Source: Pseudoflavonifractor sp. AF19-9AC
GTDB taxonomy: Bacteria; Bacillota; Clostridia; Oscillospirales; Oscillospiraceae
Direction of reading: 5' to 3'
Length of the DNA: 64,000 bases
Assembly: GCF_003478995.1 (NCBI RefSeq)
Contig: NZ_QUGI01000006.1
Coordinates: 173,098 to 237,097, forward strand
The notes under the pieces were generated by a model. The model was not told the origin of the DNA. It searched no databases and was given only the letters and a program-made list of their open reading frames with translations. The translations under genes were made by a program, and so were the position numbers. Each line of letters begins with the position of its first letter. The stretch's first letter is position 1. Shown in pieces: positions 33,257 to 41,537 of this stretch.

Positions 33257-33433
33257 GCTACATGGTTTCTGGTTTTGCCAACCTCCGAGAAGAGGGGGTT
33301 CGAATCCCACCAGTTAGGGGGAAACAGCGGTTGGCATCTATGGAATCATCCGTGAATTTTTGAGCTGAAAAAGCCCGGAAACGGTTGATGCCACTGGCTT
33401 TTCGCCAGTGGCATCTATACCGTTTTGATTTTA

Positions 33434-33509
33434 TGGTGACCCAGCGGAGATTCGAACTCCGGACACCCTGCTTAAAAGGCAGGTGCTCTGCCGACTGAGC
33501 TACTGGGTC
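33434..33509 (-). tRNA. tRNA-Lys(TTT)
   Basis: Acceptor GACCCAG/CTGGGTC, D arm GCTC..GAGC, anticodon arm CCTGC-CTTTTAA-GCAGG (anticodon TTT), T arm CGGAG-TTCGAAT-CTCCG, discriminator A, CCA encoded. 76 nt; last of the tRNA operon. Confidence 0.95.
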
Positions 33510-33550
33510 ATATTCAATTCTATTCAAACATGCGCAGGCATGAAAAAAGC

Positions 33551-33625
33551 TGGCAGGGATGGCTGGACTCGAACCAGCGAGTGAGGGAGTCAAAGTCCCT
33601 TGCCTTACCACTTGGCTACACCCCT
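33551..33625 (-). tRNA. tRNA-Gln(TTG)
   Basis: Acceptor AGGGGTG/CATCCCT (one G-T pair), anticodon arm AGGGA-CTTTGAC-TCCCT (anticodon TTG), T arm GCTGG-TTCGAGT-CCAGC, discriminator G, CCA encoded. Confidence 0.95.
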
Positions 33626-33686
33626 ATTTATTCATCAGAAAAAGGGTTAGGGCCGGAGCCGAAGCTCCGGCCCTTCCGCCTAAATG

Positions 33687-33763
<77 letters not shown>

Positions 33764-33814
33764 CATATAGCAACGGCATGACGGAAAACCAAAATCATCG
33801 CCATTAATTCGAAA

Positions 33815-33891
<77 letters not shown>

Positions 33892-33894
33892 ATA

Positions 33895-33968
33895 TGGAGC
33901 GGGTGATGGGAATCGAACCCACGCGACCAGCTTGGAAGGCTGGGATTCTACCATTGAACTACACCCGC
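33895..33968 (-). tRNA. tRNA-Gly(TCC)
   Basis: Acceptor GCGGGTG/CACCCGC, anticodon arm CCAGC-CTTCCAA-GCTGG (anticodon TCC), discriminator T, CCA encoded. First gene of the operon. Confidence 0.95.
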
Positions 33969-34003
33969 ACAGACGCCGCCATGTCTCTCATGTCAGCTTC
34001 AAA

Positions 34004-34033
34004 ATGATACCACAGTGCAGGGCAAATTGTCAA
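34004..34033 (-). promoter_or_regulatory. Promoter of the tRNA operon
   Basis: Minus strand TTGACA (34028-34033) and TATCAT (34004-34009) with an 18-bp spacer, 36 bp before tRNA-Gly. Confidence 0.85.
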
Positions 34034-34052
34034 TCCCTTTTTTCATTTCTTT

Positions 34053-34085
34053 CTGCCCGGAGGCCTTAAAGGGGCCTCCGGGCAG
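34053..34085. terminator. Strong hairpin after pyrB
   Basis: CTGCCCGGAGGCC (34053-34065) pairs with GGCCTCCGGGCAG (34073-34085). On the minus strand it follows pyrB but is followed by A-rich, not T-rich sequence, so it is not a textbook terminator. Confidence 0.6.
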
Positions 34086-34092
34086 TCAAATA

Positions 34093-35154
34093 TCACCGCA
34101 GCGCCGCGTCGCAGAAGCCGCAGCAGTCCACGCCGCCGTTCTTCTTCACCAGAGGCGGCAGGTAGGGCTGGGTCTGGGTAATGCACCGGGGGTTGGTACA
34201 GACCGGCTTGGTCCCGATCTCCACCGGGGGCACCGTCTCCTGCCGGGGCTGGAGAGCCAGATGCTCCAGCAGAGCCATCCGGGCAAACATGCCGTACCGG
34301 GCCTGCTGGAAGTAGACCGCCCGGGGATCGTCGTCCACATCCACCGTAATCTCATCCACCCGGGGCAGGGGATGCATGACCAGCATATTCTTCTTGGCCC
34401 GGTCCAGCTTGCGCCGGGTCAGGATATAAATGCCCTTGTTGCGCTCATACTCCAGGGGATCCACAAAGCGCTCCTTCTGGATGCGGGTCATATACAGCAC
34501 ATCCAGCTGAGGAATCACTGCCTCCAGGCCGGTGACCTCGGTAAAGCGCATTCCATTCTCCCGCATGAAGGCCCGCATATAATCGGGAATGGCCAGCTCC
34601 CGGGGCGCGATGAGGAAGAACTGGATGTTCTGGAACTTGGCCATGGCCTTAATGAGAGAGTGGACGGTGCGGCCATTTTTCAAGTCACCGCACAGACCCA
34701 GGGACAGCCCGTCCACGCCGCCCAGCAGGCGGGTCATGGTGGTCAGGTCGGCCATGGTCTGAGTGGGGTGCATGTGTCCTCCGTCTCCGGCGTTGACCAC
34801 CGGCACATGGGAGTATAGGGAGGCCGCCTTGGCCGCGCCCTCCCAGGGGGTACGCATCACAATCACGTCGGCATAGCCGGAAACCATTTTAATGGTGTCC
34901 TTCAGGGTCTCACCCTTGGCCACCGAGGAGGAATTGGGGTCGGCAAAGCCGAACACCGTTCCGCCCAGGCGAAGCATAGCGGTCTGGAAGGAAAAATTGG
35001 TGCGGGTGGAGGGCTCATAAAACAGGTTGGCCGATACCTTGCCCCGGCACACATCAATAAACTTTCCGGGGTTGTCTATGATCTCACTGGCCCGGGCGTA
35101 AAGGCTGTCCCATTCCTCCCGGGGCAGGTCACCGAAATCAATCAAATGCCGCAT
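34093..35154 (-). CDS. pyrB: Aspartate carbamoyltransferase with C-terminal PyrI-like zinc tail
   Basis: 353 aa. Residues 1 to about 305 are a catalytic chain of pyrimidine synthesis: carbamoyl-phosphate loop FYEPSTRTNFSFQTAM (about 46), SSVAKGETLKDT (about 77), MRTPWEGAA (about 99), HPTQTMADL (about 128), MHPLPRVDEI (about 261). The last ~45 residues are extra: two Cys pairs in VCTNPRCITQTQP and DCCGFCDAAL, arranged as C-x4-C and C-x2-C like the zinc domain of the regulatory chain PyrI. No PyrI allosteric (nucleotide-binding) domain is attached. The tail may stabilise trimer contacts with zinc without full regulation (inference). Confidence 0.92.
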   Translation of the reverse strand: MRHLIDFGDLPREEWDSLYARASEIIDNPGKFIDVCRGKVSANLFYEPSTRTNFSFQTAMLRLGGTVFGFADPNSSSVAKGETLKDTIKMVSGYADVIVMRTPWEGAAKAASLYSHVPVVNAGDGGHMHPTQTMADLTTMTRLLGGVDGLSLGLCGDLKNGRTVHSLIKAMAKFQNIQFFLIAPRELAIPDYMRAFMRENGMRFTEVTGLEAVIPQLDVLYMTRIQKERFVDPLEYERNKGIYILTRRKLDRAKKNMLVMHPLPRVDEITVDVDDDPRAVYFQQARYGMFARMALLEHLALQPRQETVPPVEIGTKPVCTNPRCITQTQPYLPPLVKKNGGVDCCGFCDAALR

Positions 35155-35260
35155 ATGTGCTCCTCCTCCTGTATTCTTCCTAATACCCTAATTACCGTCG
35201 AAAAATCATATCACAAACCGCCCCTTTGCGCAAGGTGGAGCAAAAACTTTTTCCCGCCTC

Positions 35261-35305
35261 TTGACGCCTCTGATAAAGAGGTATATAATGCCTCTTGAAT
35301 AGAGG
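35261..35305 (+). promoter_or_regulatory. padR promoter with two CCTCT-N5-AGAGG operators
   Basis: TTGACG (35261-35266), 17-bp spacer, TATAAT (35284-35289). One palindrome, CCTCT-GATAA-AGAGG (35267-35281), fills the spacer; a second, CCTCT-TGAAT-AGAGG (35291-35305), covers the start and ribosome site, 24 bp further on. Two identical-form sites on one promoter imply tight autorepression. Confidence 0.85.
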
Positions 35306-35312
35306 TGTCTGT

Positions 35313-35645
35313 ATGAGGGTAAACAAGGAGCTGTCCAAGGGCAGCCATGAGCTGATTATTCTGAAGCTGCTCAGCCGTCGGGATATGTACGGCTATCAGC
35401 TGATCCAGCAGATGGCCCTGCTGTCGGAAGACGTCTTCTGCATGAGCCAGGGCAGCCTGTACCCCTTTCTCCACACGTTGGAGGACAAGGATTTCATCCA
35501 GTCCTACGAACAGACCGAGGGTGGCCGGGCGCGGCGGTTTTACCATCTCACCCCCTCCGGCCGGGCCCTGCTGGAGGAGAAAGAGGAGCAGTGGGGGATT
35601 TTCGTCCGGGCCATGTCCCGCATTTTAGGAGGTGCCGCAGAATGA
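35313..35645 (+). CDS. PadR-family transcriptional regulator
   Basis: 110 aa from ATG 35313 (a TTG 18 bp upstream lies inside the operator). Winged helix of PadR type: ELIILKLLSRRDMYGYQLIQQM, then the recognition region SQGSLYPFLHTLEDKDFIQSY and the wing EGGRARRFYHLTPSGRALL. Short two-helix C-terminus. The operon continues with two membrane proteins; overlap with the next start is ATGA. PadR proteins usually repress membrane-stress or transport genes; the ligand is unknown. Confidence 0.92.
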   Translation: MRVNKELSKGSHELIILKLLSRRDMYGYQLIQQMALLSEDVFCMSQGSLYPFLHTLEDKDFIQSYEQTEGGRARRFYHLTPSGRALLEEKEEQWGIFVRAMSRILGGAAE

Positions 35646-36280
35646 AGCCCTGGATGGAGGACTTTATCCGCCTGTGTCTTTCCAAAATCCCCGACCTTCC
35701 CTACCGGCGACGGCTGGCCGGGGAGCTGGCGGACCACCTGGCCTCCCTGTCCGCCGATCTGGAGGCGGGCGGACTGACTGCCCAGCAGGCCCAGGCCCTG
35801 GCTCTGGAGCGCATGGGTAACCCGGAAACCCTCTCTGCCGCCTACCTGGCCCAGTGGCGGCAGCGGATGAACACACCCCGGCACAAGCTCCCTCGCCTGC
35901 TGTTTCTGCTGTCCTTTGTCTGCTACGCCGCTTTGATGTTTGGGCTTGGGGTGCTGTATATTGCCAACACCTCCAACTTCGGAACCACCCTGCCCGGCTA
36001 TTGGGGGATTGTGTCCCTTCTGCTGGCCCTGGTTCTCCTCTCCGTTCCCATGATCGCCGGTCTGCCCCGCAGCTGGGATTTCATCCGATACGGATGCTGG
36101 CTCTATGCCGCCCTGCAGATGCTGCCCATTTTGTGCTGGATGACTCTGGGCTGTCCCTTTGAGCTGTCCGGCCTGATGGTTTCCGACTTTGTGGGCATCC
36201 TTTTCCACTTCGTGCTGGCCGGGTGGAGCGCCGTCAATGGTTACCAGCTGGACTGCTACAAAAAGGCCTTTGCAGGCTGA
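35642..36280 (+). CDS. Membrane protein with N-terminal permease-prefix-like domain, copy 1
   Basis: 212 aa, ATG 35642 overlapping the padR stop. Residues 1-70 form a soluble helical domain (MKPWMEDFIRLCLSKIPDL, LADHLASLSADLEAGGL, QALALERMGNPETLSAAYL) of the kind found in front of ABC permeases and beside PadR regulators. Four hydrophobic helices follow. The next gene repeats the same N-terminus, so this is a tandem duplication. Role unknown; likely an anti-sigma-like or transporter-associated membrane partner of the PadR system. Confidence 0.75.
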   Translation: MKPWMEDFIRLCLSKIPDLPYRRRLAGELADHLASLSADLEAGGLTAQQAQALALERMGNPETLSAAYLAQWRQRMNTPRHKLPRLLFLLSFVCYAALMFGLGVLYIANTSNFGTTLPGYWGIVSLLLALVLLSVPMIAGLPRSWDFIRYGCWLYAALQMLPILCWMTLGCPFELSGLMVSDFVGILFHFVLAGWSAVNGYQLDCYKKAFAG

Positions 36281-36306
36281 CTTGGTCTTGTTAGGAGGTG
36301 TACGCC

Positions 36307-37017
36307 ATGAAACCCTGGATGGAGGAATTCATCCGTCAGTGTCTGGTCAAAATTCCTGATCTTCTGTACCAAAAGCGCCTGACAACAGAGCTGTCGGACC
36401 ATCTGGCCTCCCTGTACGAGGACTTGGAGGCGGAGGGACTGCCTGCCGGGCAGGCCCAGGCGCTGGCTCTGGAGCACATGGGCAGTCCGGAGGAGCTGTC
36501 CCGGCAGCTCTATGACCGGTGGCGTCGGCATGTCCGCTCCCCCCGCTATGTACTCAGTCAGCTGACGCTCACCTGCTGTCTCATGGGCCTGACCTTCCTG
36601 CTGGTCTACCTGACCCTTGGGGCGGCGGGCCTCACCCACGACGCCGCCCCCGGCCTGTCCATGGCGGGTAATCCGGTTCTTACCGGCGCGGTGGGCGCGC
36701 TCCTCTTTCTTCTCCCCTTTTCCCTTGGAACCTTTTGGCTGACCAGACGGTTCCAGGGGCACACTTCCCCCCGCCGCATGGTACTGTTGGGACTTCTCCT
36801 GGCCTGGGTTGGGCAGCTGTGTCTGTTCCTCCTGATGGGCGCGCTCCTATACGGCATCCCCCTGCAGGAGCCCGCCGCTCTGCTGGCCCGGATTTCCGGG
36901 GGCGGTGACCCCATCGCCCCCTGGTTTACGCCCGGCTACCTGCTGCTTACCCTGGCCGGATGCGGACTTTTCAGTCTCCTGGCTCCTCCTCTCTTTGAAC
37001 GAAGGCAAAAAGTTTAG
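36307..37017 (+). CDS. Membrane protein with permease-prefix-like domain, copy 2
   Basis: 236 aa from ATG 36307 with TAGGAGG 8 bp upstream. Its first ~70 residues parallel copy 1 (MKPWMEEFIRQCLVKIPDLL, LSDHLASLYEDLEAEGL, QALALEHMGSPEEL), while the four membrane helices differ. Same operon as padR. Function unknown. Confidence 0.75.
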   Translation: MKPWMEEFIRQCLVKIPDLLYQKRLTTELSDHLASLYEDLEAEGLPAGQAQALALEHMGSPEELSRQLYDRWRRHVRSPRYVLSQLTLTCCLMGLTFLLVYLTLGAAGLTHDAAPGLSMAGNPVLTGAVGALLFLLPFSLGTFWLTRRFQGHTSPRRMVLLGLLLAWVGQLCLFLLMGALLYGIPLQEPAALLARISGGGDPIAPWFTPGYLLLTLAGCGLFSLLAPPLFERRQKV

Positions 37018-37099
37018 ATAGGGAATTTTTCCATACATGAATTGCCGTCCCCTTCTCCACCCTAAAGGAAAGACAGGATCGGAGGAGGTATCCCATGGA

Positions 37100-37618
37100 A
37101 TGACGGTATGGTTTTGGAATTTTACCCTGTACAGCTTTCTGGGCTTCTTACTGGAGGTAGCCTACGCCCGGGCCACCGGCGGCCGCTGCAACCGAAAATG
37201 CCTGCTGGTACTCCCTCTTTGTCCCGTGTACGGATTGGGGGCCTGTGCCATCCTGTGGCTGTCCCCCTGGGCCAAGGGCTTCTCCCCTCTGTTGTTTGTC
37301 CTCTCCACCGCAGCCGCCACGGGCGTGGAATATGCCGCGGCGTTCTTTTACGAAACACTGCTGGGTGTGTCCTTCTGGGACTACCGCCAGCTGCACTGGA
37401 ACATCCACGGGCGGGTCTGCCTCCCCTTCTCCCTGGCCTGGGGCTGTCTGTCCCTGCTCCTGGTTTACTGGCTCCAGCCCATGCTCGGTCCCTACCTGAC
37501 GGCCATTTCTCCGCTGGTCACCTGGATGGCCGCAGGCACGGTGATGTTGGATTTTTTGCTCTCCTCCGCTCTGCTCAAGCGGACCGGGGACATAAGCTGT
37601 CTTCGCTGGTATGCCTGA
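37100..37618 (+). CDS. Putative ABC transporter permease of the CmpB/PF06541 type
   Basis: 172 aa, ATG 37100; GGAGGAGG lies 11 bp upstream, and a two-codon frame ATG-GAA-TGA sits in between, overlapping the start. Five hydrophobic helices with the family-like motifs YSFLGFLLEVAYA (N-terminus), GVEYAAAFFYETLLG, FWDYRQLHWNIHGRVCLPFSLAWG. Such proteins are annotated as ABC permeases but usually have no known cargo. Probably the last gene of the PadR operon. Confidence 0.75.
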   Translation: MTVWFWNFTLYSFLGFLLEVAYARATGGRCNRKCLLVLPLCPVYGLGACAILWLSPWAKGFSPLLFVLSTAAATGVEYAAAFFYETLLGVSFWDYRQLHWNIHGRVCLPFSLAWGCLSLLLVYWLQPMLGPYLTAISPLVTWMAAGTVMLDFLLSSALLKRTGDISCLRWYA

Positions 37619-37625
37619 CAAAAAA

Positions 37626-37653
37626 GCAGCCGCCCGTTGGGCGGCTGCTTTTT
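37626..37653. terminator. Bidirectional terminator
   Basis: GCAGCCGCCC (37626-37635) / GGGCGGCTGC (37639-37648) with T-run to 37653 and A-run before it; serves convergent genes. Confidence 0.9.
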
Positions 37654-37658
37654 ATCTC

Positions 37659-37829
37659 TTATTCCTCGTAGTCGTCATACTCCGAAGTGCAGGCGGCACA
37701 TTTGAGCTTTCCCTTGGCGCAGCCACACAGCTCGGCCAGCTTATCCCAATAAGCCACCACAGCGCACACAACGGCCGCAGCCGCCAGAGAGAGGGCGACA
37801 ATCTTCAGTACGAACCGGGCAATCTTCAT
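37659..37829 (-). CDS. Small single-helix membrane protein
   Basis: 56 aa, ATG 37829 with AAGGAGGAC 8 bp upstream. N-terminal Lys/Arg, one helix (about 8-27: LKIVALSLAAAAVVCAVVAY), then a tail with two Cys pairs (CGCAKGKLKCAAC) and an acidic end YDDYEE. The Cys arrangement C-x-C ... C-x2-C may bind metal. The strong ribosome site, a matching upstream promoter (TTGTAA/TAAACT, 17-bp spacer, about 37868-37896 on the minus strand) and a terminator make it a real gene. Function unknown. Confidence 0.75.
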   Translation of the reverse strand: MKIARFVLKIVALSLAAAAVVCAVVAYWDKLAELCGCAKGKLKCAACTSEYDDYEE

Positions 37830-37912
37830 GTTCTAAGTCCTCCTTCCACGATTCGGATGGTTGAACCTAGTTTACATGATTTCAGGAAAAATTACAATCG
37901 TTTTTGTAAATT

Positions 37913-38692
37913 TTATGATTCCTCCTCCGGAAGCGGGCAGGCGCGGTAGCACACGCCGCACTCCGGCTCCACCCCCCGCAGGTCCATCAGCTGCTCCACG
38001 GTGACAAAGACATAACCCTGACTGGTCAGGGCGTCCACGATCCGCAAAGCGGCATCCACGGAGCTCTCATAGATGTCGTGCATGAGAATAATGTCCCCGT
38101 CCTGCACATGCTCCAGCACGGCAGCCACGATCCGGTCGGTGTCCCGGTCTTTCCAGTCCTCCGGGTCCACCGACCACAAAACCAGAGGCCCGTCCGCCCA
38201 GCGCTCTACGGAATCGTCCACAATTCCATAGGGTGGGCGCAGCCAGAACTCCCCCTCCCCCAGAAAATCCGTCAGCAGGGCCCGGGTCTTGCCCACCTGC
38301 AAATCGAAGTCCTCCCGGGACAGTTCGGTCACCAGGACGTGGTTGAAGGTATGGACGCCCACCTGGTGCCCTGCCTCCGCCATCTCCTCAATCAGGTCCT
38401 CGCACCCCTCAATCCGTTCCCCCACCAGGAAAAATGTGGCATTGGCCTCCCGCAGCTCCAGCCCATCCAGCAATCGCCGGGTGGTGGACCGGCGGGGCCC
38501 ATCGTCAAAGGTGAGGGCCACCAGCTTGGCCGGACCGGTATCAAGTTCCACCTGGGCGCCGCCGCCCGCCATTTGAATCTCCTCCGGTGTGCCCGGCCCC
38601 AGCGCCAACGCCATGCACAGGCTCAAAAGTCCCAGTCCCACACCCCGAAGTCCATATTGTCTCACGCCCGCCGCGCCCCTTTCCATCGCCAT
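37913..38692 (-). CDS. Polysaccharide deacetylase (NodB domain)
   Basis: 259 aa. N-terminal membrane/signal helix (about residues 16-34). NodB motifs in order: LTFDDGP (about 60, metal Asp), HTFNH (about 114, metal His pair), RPPYG (about 153), SVDPEDW (about 174) and ILMHDIY (about 201, catalytic His). Members remove acetyl groups from peptidoglycan or chitin-like polymers outside the membrane. The C-terminus has three extra Cys (ECGVCYRAC). Start ATG 38692 has a weak ribosome site; ATG two codons on is an alternative. Confidence 0.9.
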   Translation of the reverse strand: MAMERGAAGVRQYGLRGVGLGLLSLCMALALGPGTPEEIQMAGGGAQVELDTGPAKLVALTFDDGPRRSTTRRLLDGLELREANATFFLVGERIEGCEDLIEEMAEAGHQVGVHTFNHVLVTELSREDFDLQVGKTRALLTDFLGEGEFWLRPPYGIVDDSVERWADGPLVLWSVDPEDWKDRDTDRIVAAVLEHVQDGDIILMHDIYESSVDAALRIVDALTSQGYVFVTVEQLMDLRGVEPECGVCYRACPLPEEES

Positions 38693-38741
38693 TCAGATTC
38701 AGTATGTGAAAAGGGGCGCTCTTTTTATCTTGAAATTTCTG

Positions 38742-39797
38742 TTAGTTTTTTGAATAGCGCCGGAGCAGCTTCTCCCACCCCGGCTCCGCCCGCAGGAAGG
38801 CGCAGTCCGGGTCCCGCTCCACCTGCTCCAGCATGGGCTGGAGCAGCACCGCCTGGCATTCCCCCGCAGCCTCCTTGGTGGGCAGATGGGCGTAAAGAGG
38901 AGATTGGCTCAGGTCCCAGGGCACGGTAAGGCTGTGGAACAGGCGCTCCAGCAGGGCCAGCGTCCCCGGCCCGTCCTTCCTGGCAATGGCCAGCTGGAGG
39001 GGCGCGGAGAGCACCGCGTAGTCGGAAAGGTCCATCACCTCCCCGACCCGCTCTGCCACATCGGAATACTGCCCGGCCCGCTCCTGCTCGCCCTCCTCCA
39101 GGGCCAGATCGATCAGATGGAGCAGGGTAGTCTGAATCCCGTGTGCCCGGTCAAAGAGCTCCCGCTCCAACAGCGTCCAGGCCTCCTCCGTCCGTCCCTG
39201 CTTCCGCCGCAGGGCGGCCAGCAGCTCCCGCTTGTCCCGGTGGGTGTCGGACAGGCGCTCCAGCAGCTCCTCCGCCCGCTCCTGCTCGCCCCGGCCAATG
39301 CACCGGGAGGCCAGGGTATAGGCGGCCCACTCCGCCACCCTGGGGTCAGCGCTGCCCACACAGCGCTCATAGAGGGCGGCAATCTCTTCCTCCAGCTTCT
39401 CCCGCTCCTCGCCGGGCTCCTCCGGCTGAAGGACCAAAATCCCCTCCAGCAGTCCGGCCACACTGTAAGCCAGGCTATCACTGTTGGGAAACTCCCGCAG
39501 CTTCGCCCGAGCCATGGCAAAGGCCGCCGGGGCTCCCTCCTGCCGGGATGTCTCATAGAGCGCGTTGAGAAACTGCCCGATCTCCTCCTGGGTCAAATCC
39601 TCCTGAAAGGAGAGCAGGGTGTTCAAATCCACTCCCAGAGTCCGGGCCAGGGTGGGCAGAAGGGTAATATCGGGGTAGTTGAGCCCCCGCTCCCACTTGT
39701 TGACCGCTGGGGCACTCACCCCCAGGCGCTCCGCCAGCCCCTCCTGGGTGAGCCCCAGCGCCTGCCGCCGCTGCCGGATGATCTCGTTTAAATTCAT
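38742..39797 (-). CDS. XRE-family regulator with helical (TPR-like) C-terminus
   Basis: 351 aa, ATG 39797 (GGGGGAAC upstream). Residues 1-65 are a classic Cro/CI HTH (IRQRRQALGLTQEGLAERLGVSAPAVNKWERGLNYPD). The rest is entirely alpha-helical repeat with amphipathic pairs, similar to the tetratricopeptide-type sensors of RRNPP-like regulators. It may bind a peptide or partner protein; no partner gene is visible nearby. Confidence 0.88.
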   Translation of the reverse strand: MNLNEIIRQRRQALGLTQEGLAERLGVSAPAVNKWERGLNYPDITLLPTLARTLGVDLNTLLSFQEDLTQEEIGQFLNALYETSRQEGAPAAFAMARAKLREFPNSDSLAYSVAGLLEGILVLQPEEPGEEREKLEEEIAALYERCVGSADPRVAEWAAYTLASRCIGRGEQERAEELLERLSDTHRDKRELLAALRRKQGRTEEAWTLLERELFDRAHGIQTTLLHLIDLALEEGEQERAGQYSDVAERVGEVMDLSDYAVLSAPLQLAIARKDGPGTLALLERLFHSLTVPWDLSQSPLYAHLPTKEAAGECQAVLLQPMLEQVERDPDCAFLRAEPGWEKLLRRYSKN

Positions 39798-39967
39798 GTG
39801 CCGTTCCCCCTGACTTACAGCATTCTTTCTGTCCCTATGATAGCAGAGTTCCCTTCTCTCCCGCAACGGAGGGATGCGACAGAAAACAGACATTCTTTTA
39901 ACCACCGGTTAATTGGAGGGCAAAAAAGGTCCCCAGCCATAGGCCAGGGACCTCTTTTTGCGTTTTG

Positions 39968-41383
39968 TCAGGGCTTTTCCACCACTTCCACGGTGTAGCC
40001 CAGGTCCTTCAGCCCCTGGACAATGCCGCCCGAGCCGATCATGTGGCCCGCGCCCACCACCAGGAGGCCGGTGTGAGCACCGTCCTGCTTCAGATAGGCG
40101 TCGGCATAGGCGATCATGCCGGGGTCACGGTCGGTGAAGAGCTTGCTGTTGAGCTCATCGTCGCTGTTGATGACCTCGTCCTTGGGATAGGCCTGGGCAA
40201 AGCCCTGGGTGTCCCGGGCCTTCCACTGGTCCATCCAGATGCCGATCTGGGCCATCTCCTCCTCCAGCGCGGCCTGGGTGTCGGCGGTGAGGGCATCCTC
40301 GCCCAGCACATCGGTAAGCGCCTTTCGGGTGGCCGCGTCCATGGTGTCCACATCCAGCATCATGAGGAGAGAGGAGGCCAGATAGACCTCCTGGTACTCC
40401 GGCGACAGGCTGTCAAAGATGCCGCCCTGGAAAGCATAGGTCTCCACAGCACCGATGTCAATGCCCGCGTTCACCGCCTTGGCGTTGACATAAAGGTCAA
40501 TGGCCATGGCGTTGCTGCCGGTGGTCTCGTCGGTGGTAGCCAGGGACTGCAGGCTGGTGGCCAGGGCCCAGGCCTTGTACTGGGACACCAGCTCCTCCTC
40601 CATGCCCATCTGACCCAGGGTGTTGATCACCACCTGGTAGAGTTCCGGAGAGATGTGGTCGGCCAGGGTGGTGCCGTCGGAGTAGACCTGCATGGCGGCG
40701 TACTCCATCAGCTGCTGTGTGTCGTTGAAATCCAGCTCAAAGGACACCTGCTCGGAGTTCAGGATGATGTCCCGCAGCTGCTTATGGAAGGGGTAGACGT
40801 TGTTCCGGTCGGTATGGATGGATCCCAACAGGTACAGGGTGTTGCCGTTTCCGGTGGCTTTCCACAAAAGGCCCAGAGAACCGGCGTTCTGACTGTCATA
40901 CAGGGACAGAATGAGGCTGTTGGCCATGGTGGCCGCCTCCACCAGGGAGCAGGGCCGCTCCAGGTGCAGCCCGGTCCCGTCGCCACACAAGGCTCCCACA
41001 GAGACCATAAATGCCTCAGGGCCCTTCTCCACGCCAGGGAAGGCATAGTCGGCCGCCGCCTGATAGAGCGCGTTGACCACGCCGCCCCGGGTGGTATCCA
41101 GCACCAGACCCTCCGTGTCCGCCTCCCGCTGCTCCACACCCAGCAGGGCCAGCTTTTCGGAGACCACCTCCGCCATGGCGGCAACCTGTTCCTGGGTCAC
41201 CTCCTGGCTGTGCTGGGTATAAATTTCATCTCCAAACAGCCCGATGGCATAGCCGTCCGCCAGCATCCCATAGGCCCACATGGGGAAGGGCGCGGCAGTT
41301 TCAGAAGTCTCCTCCGCAGATACCGGGACGAGAGCACCTGCCATCAGTCCCAGGGTGAGCAGAAACGCAAGCAGTCGTTTCAT
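39968..41383 (-). CDS. TraB/GumN-family exported protein
   Basis: 471 aa with signal peptide (MKRLLAFLLTLGLMAGALVPVSA). Family core motif YLLGSIHTDRNNVYPF (about residue 182), then SFELDF, a helical middle and the terminal GAGHMIGSGGIVQGLKDLGY typical of GumN proteins. The first ~150 residues precede the core and are an unusual N-terminal extension. TraB/GumN proteins are metalloprotease-like; the substrate is unknown. Monocistronic. Confidence 0.85.
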   Translation of the reverse strand: MKRLLAFLLTLGLMAGALVPVSAEETSETAAPFPMWAYGMLADGYAIGLFGDEIYTQHSQEVTQEQVAAMAEVVSEKLALLGVEQREADTEGLVLDTTRGGVVNALYQAAADYAFPGVEKGPEAFMVSVGALCGDGTGLHLERPCSLVEAATMANSLILSLYDSQNAGSLGLLWKATGNGNTLYLLGSIHTDRNNVYPFHKQLRDIILNSEQVSFELDFNDTQQLMEYAAMQVYSDGTTLADHISPELYQVVINTLGQMGMEEELVSQYKAWALATSLQSLATTDETTGSNAMAIDLYVNAKAVNAGIDIGAVETYAFQGGIFDSLSPEYQEVYLASSLLMMLDVDTMDAATRKALTDVLGEDALTADTQAALEEEMAQIGIWMDQWKARDTQGFAQAYPKDEVINSDDELNSKLFTDRDPGMIAYADAYLKQDGAHTGLLVVGAGHMIGSGGIVQGLKDLGYTVEVVEKP

Positions 41384-41501
41384 TTCTTGTCTCTCCTCTC
41401 ATTTCATTTGAAAAATCCGGTTTTTTCCATCATATCATATGCCTCGGCAAAGTCAAATTAAAATAGAATTAAGGTTTTCGTCCCTCCCGGGCAAGAGAAA
41501 A

Positions 41502-41528
41502 GCCCCCGCCGGAACAGCCGGCGGGGGC
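41502..41528 (-). terminator. Terminator of the SPFH/NfeD operon
   Basis: GCCCCCGCCGG (41502-41512) / CCGGCGGGGGC (41518-41528); on the minus strand followed by TTTTCTC. Confidence 0.88.
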
Positions 41529-41537
41529 GGTGGTTCA

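Noticed and set aside
33261..33320. tRNA-like sequence ending in GGGGGTTCGAATCCC
   Set aside because: Only a T-arm is recognisable; no D or anticodon arm can be folded, so it is not called a tRNA gene.
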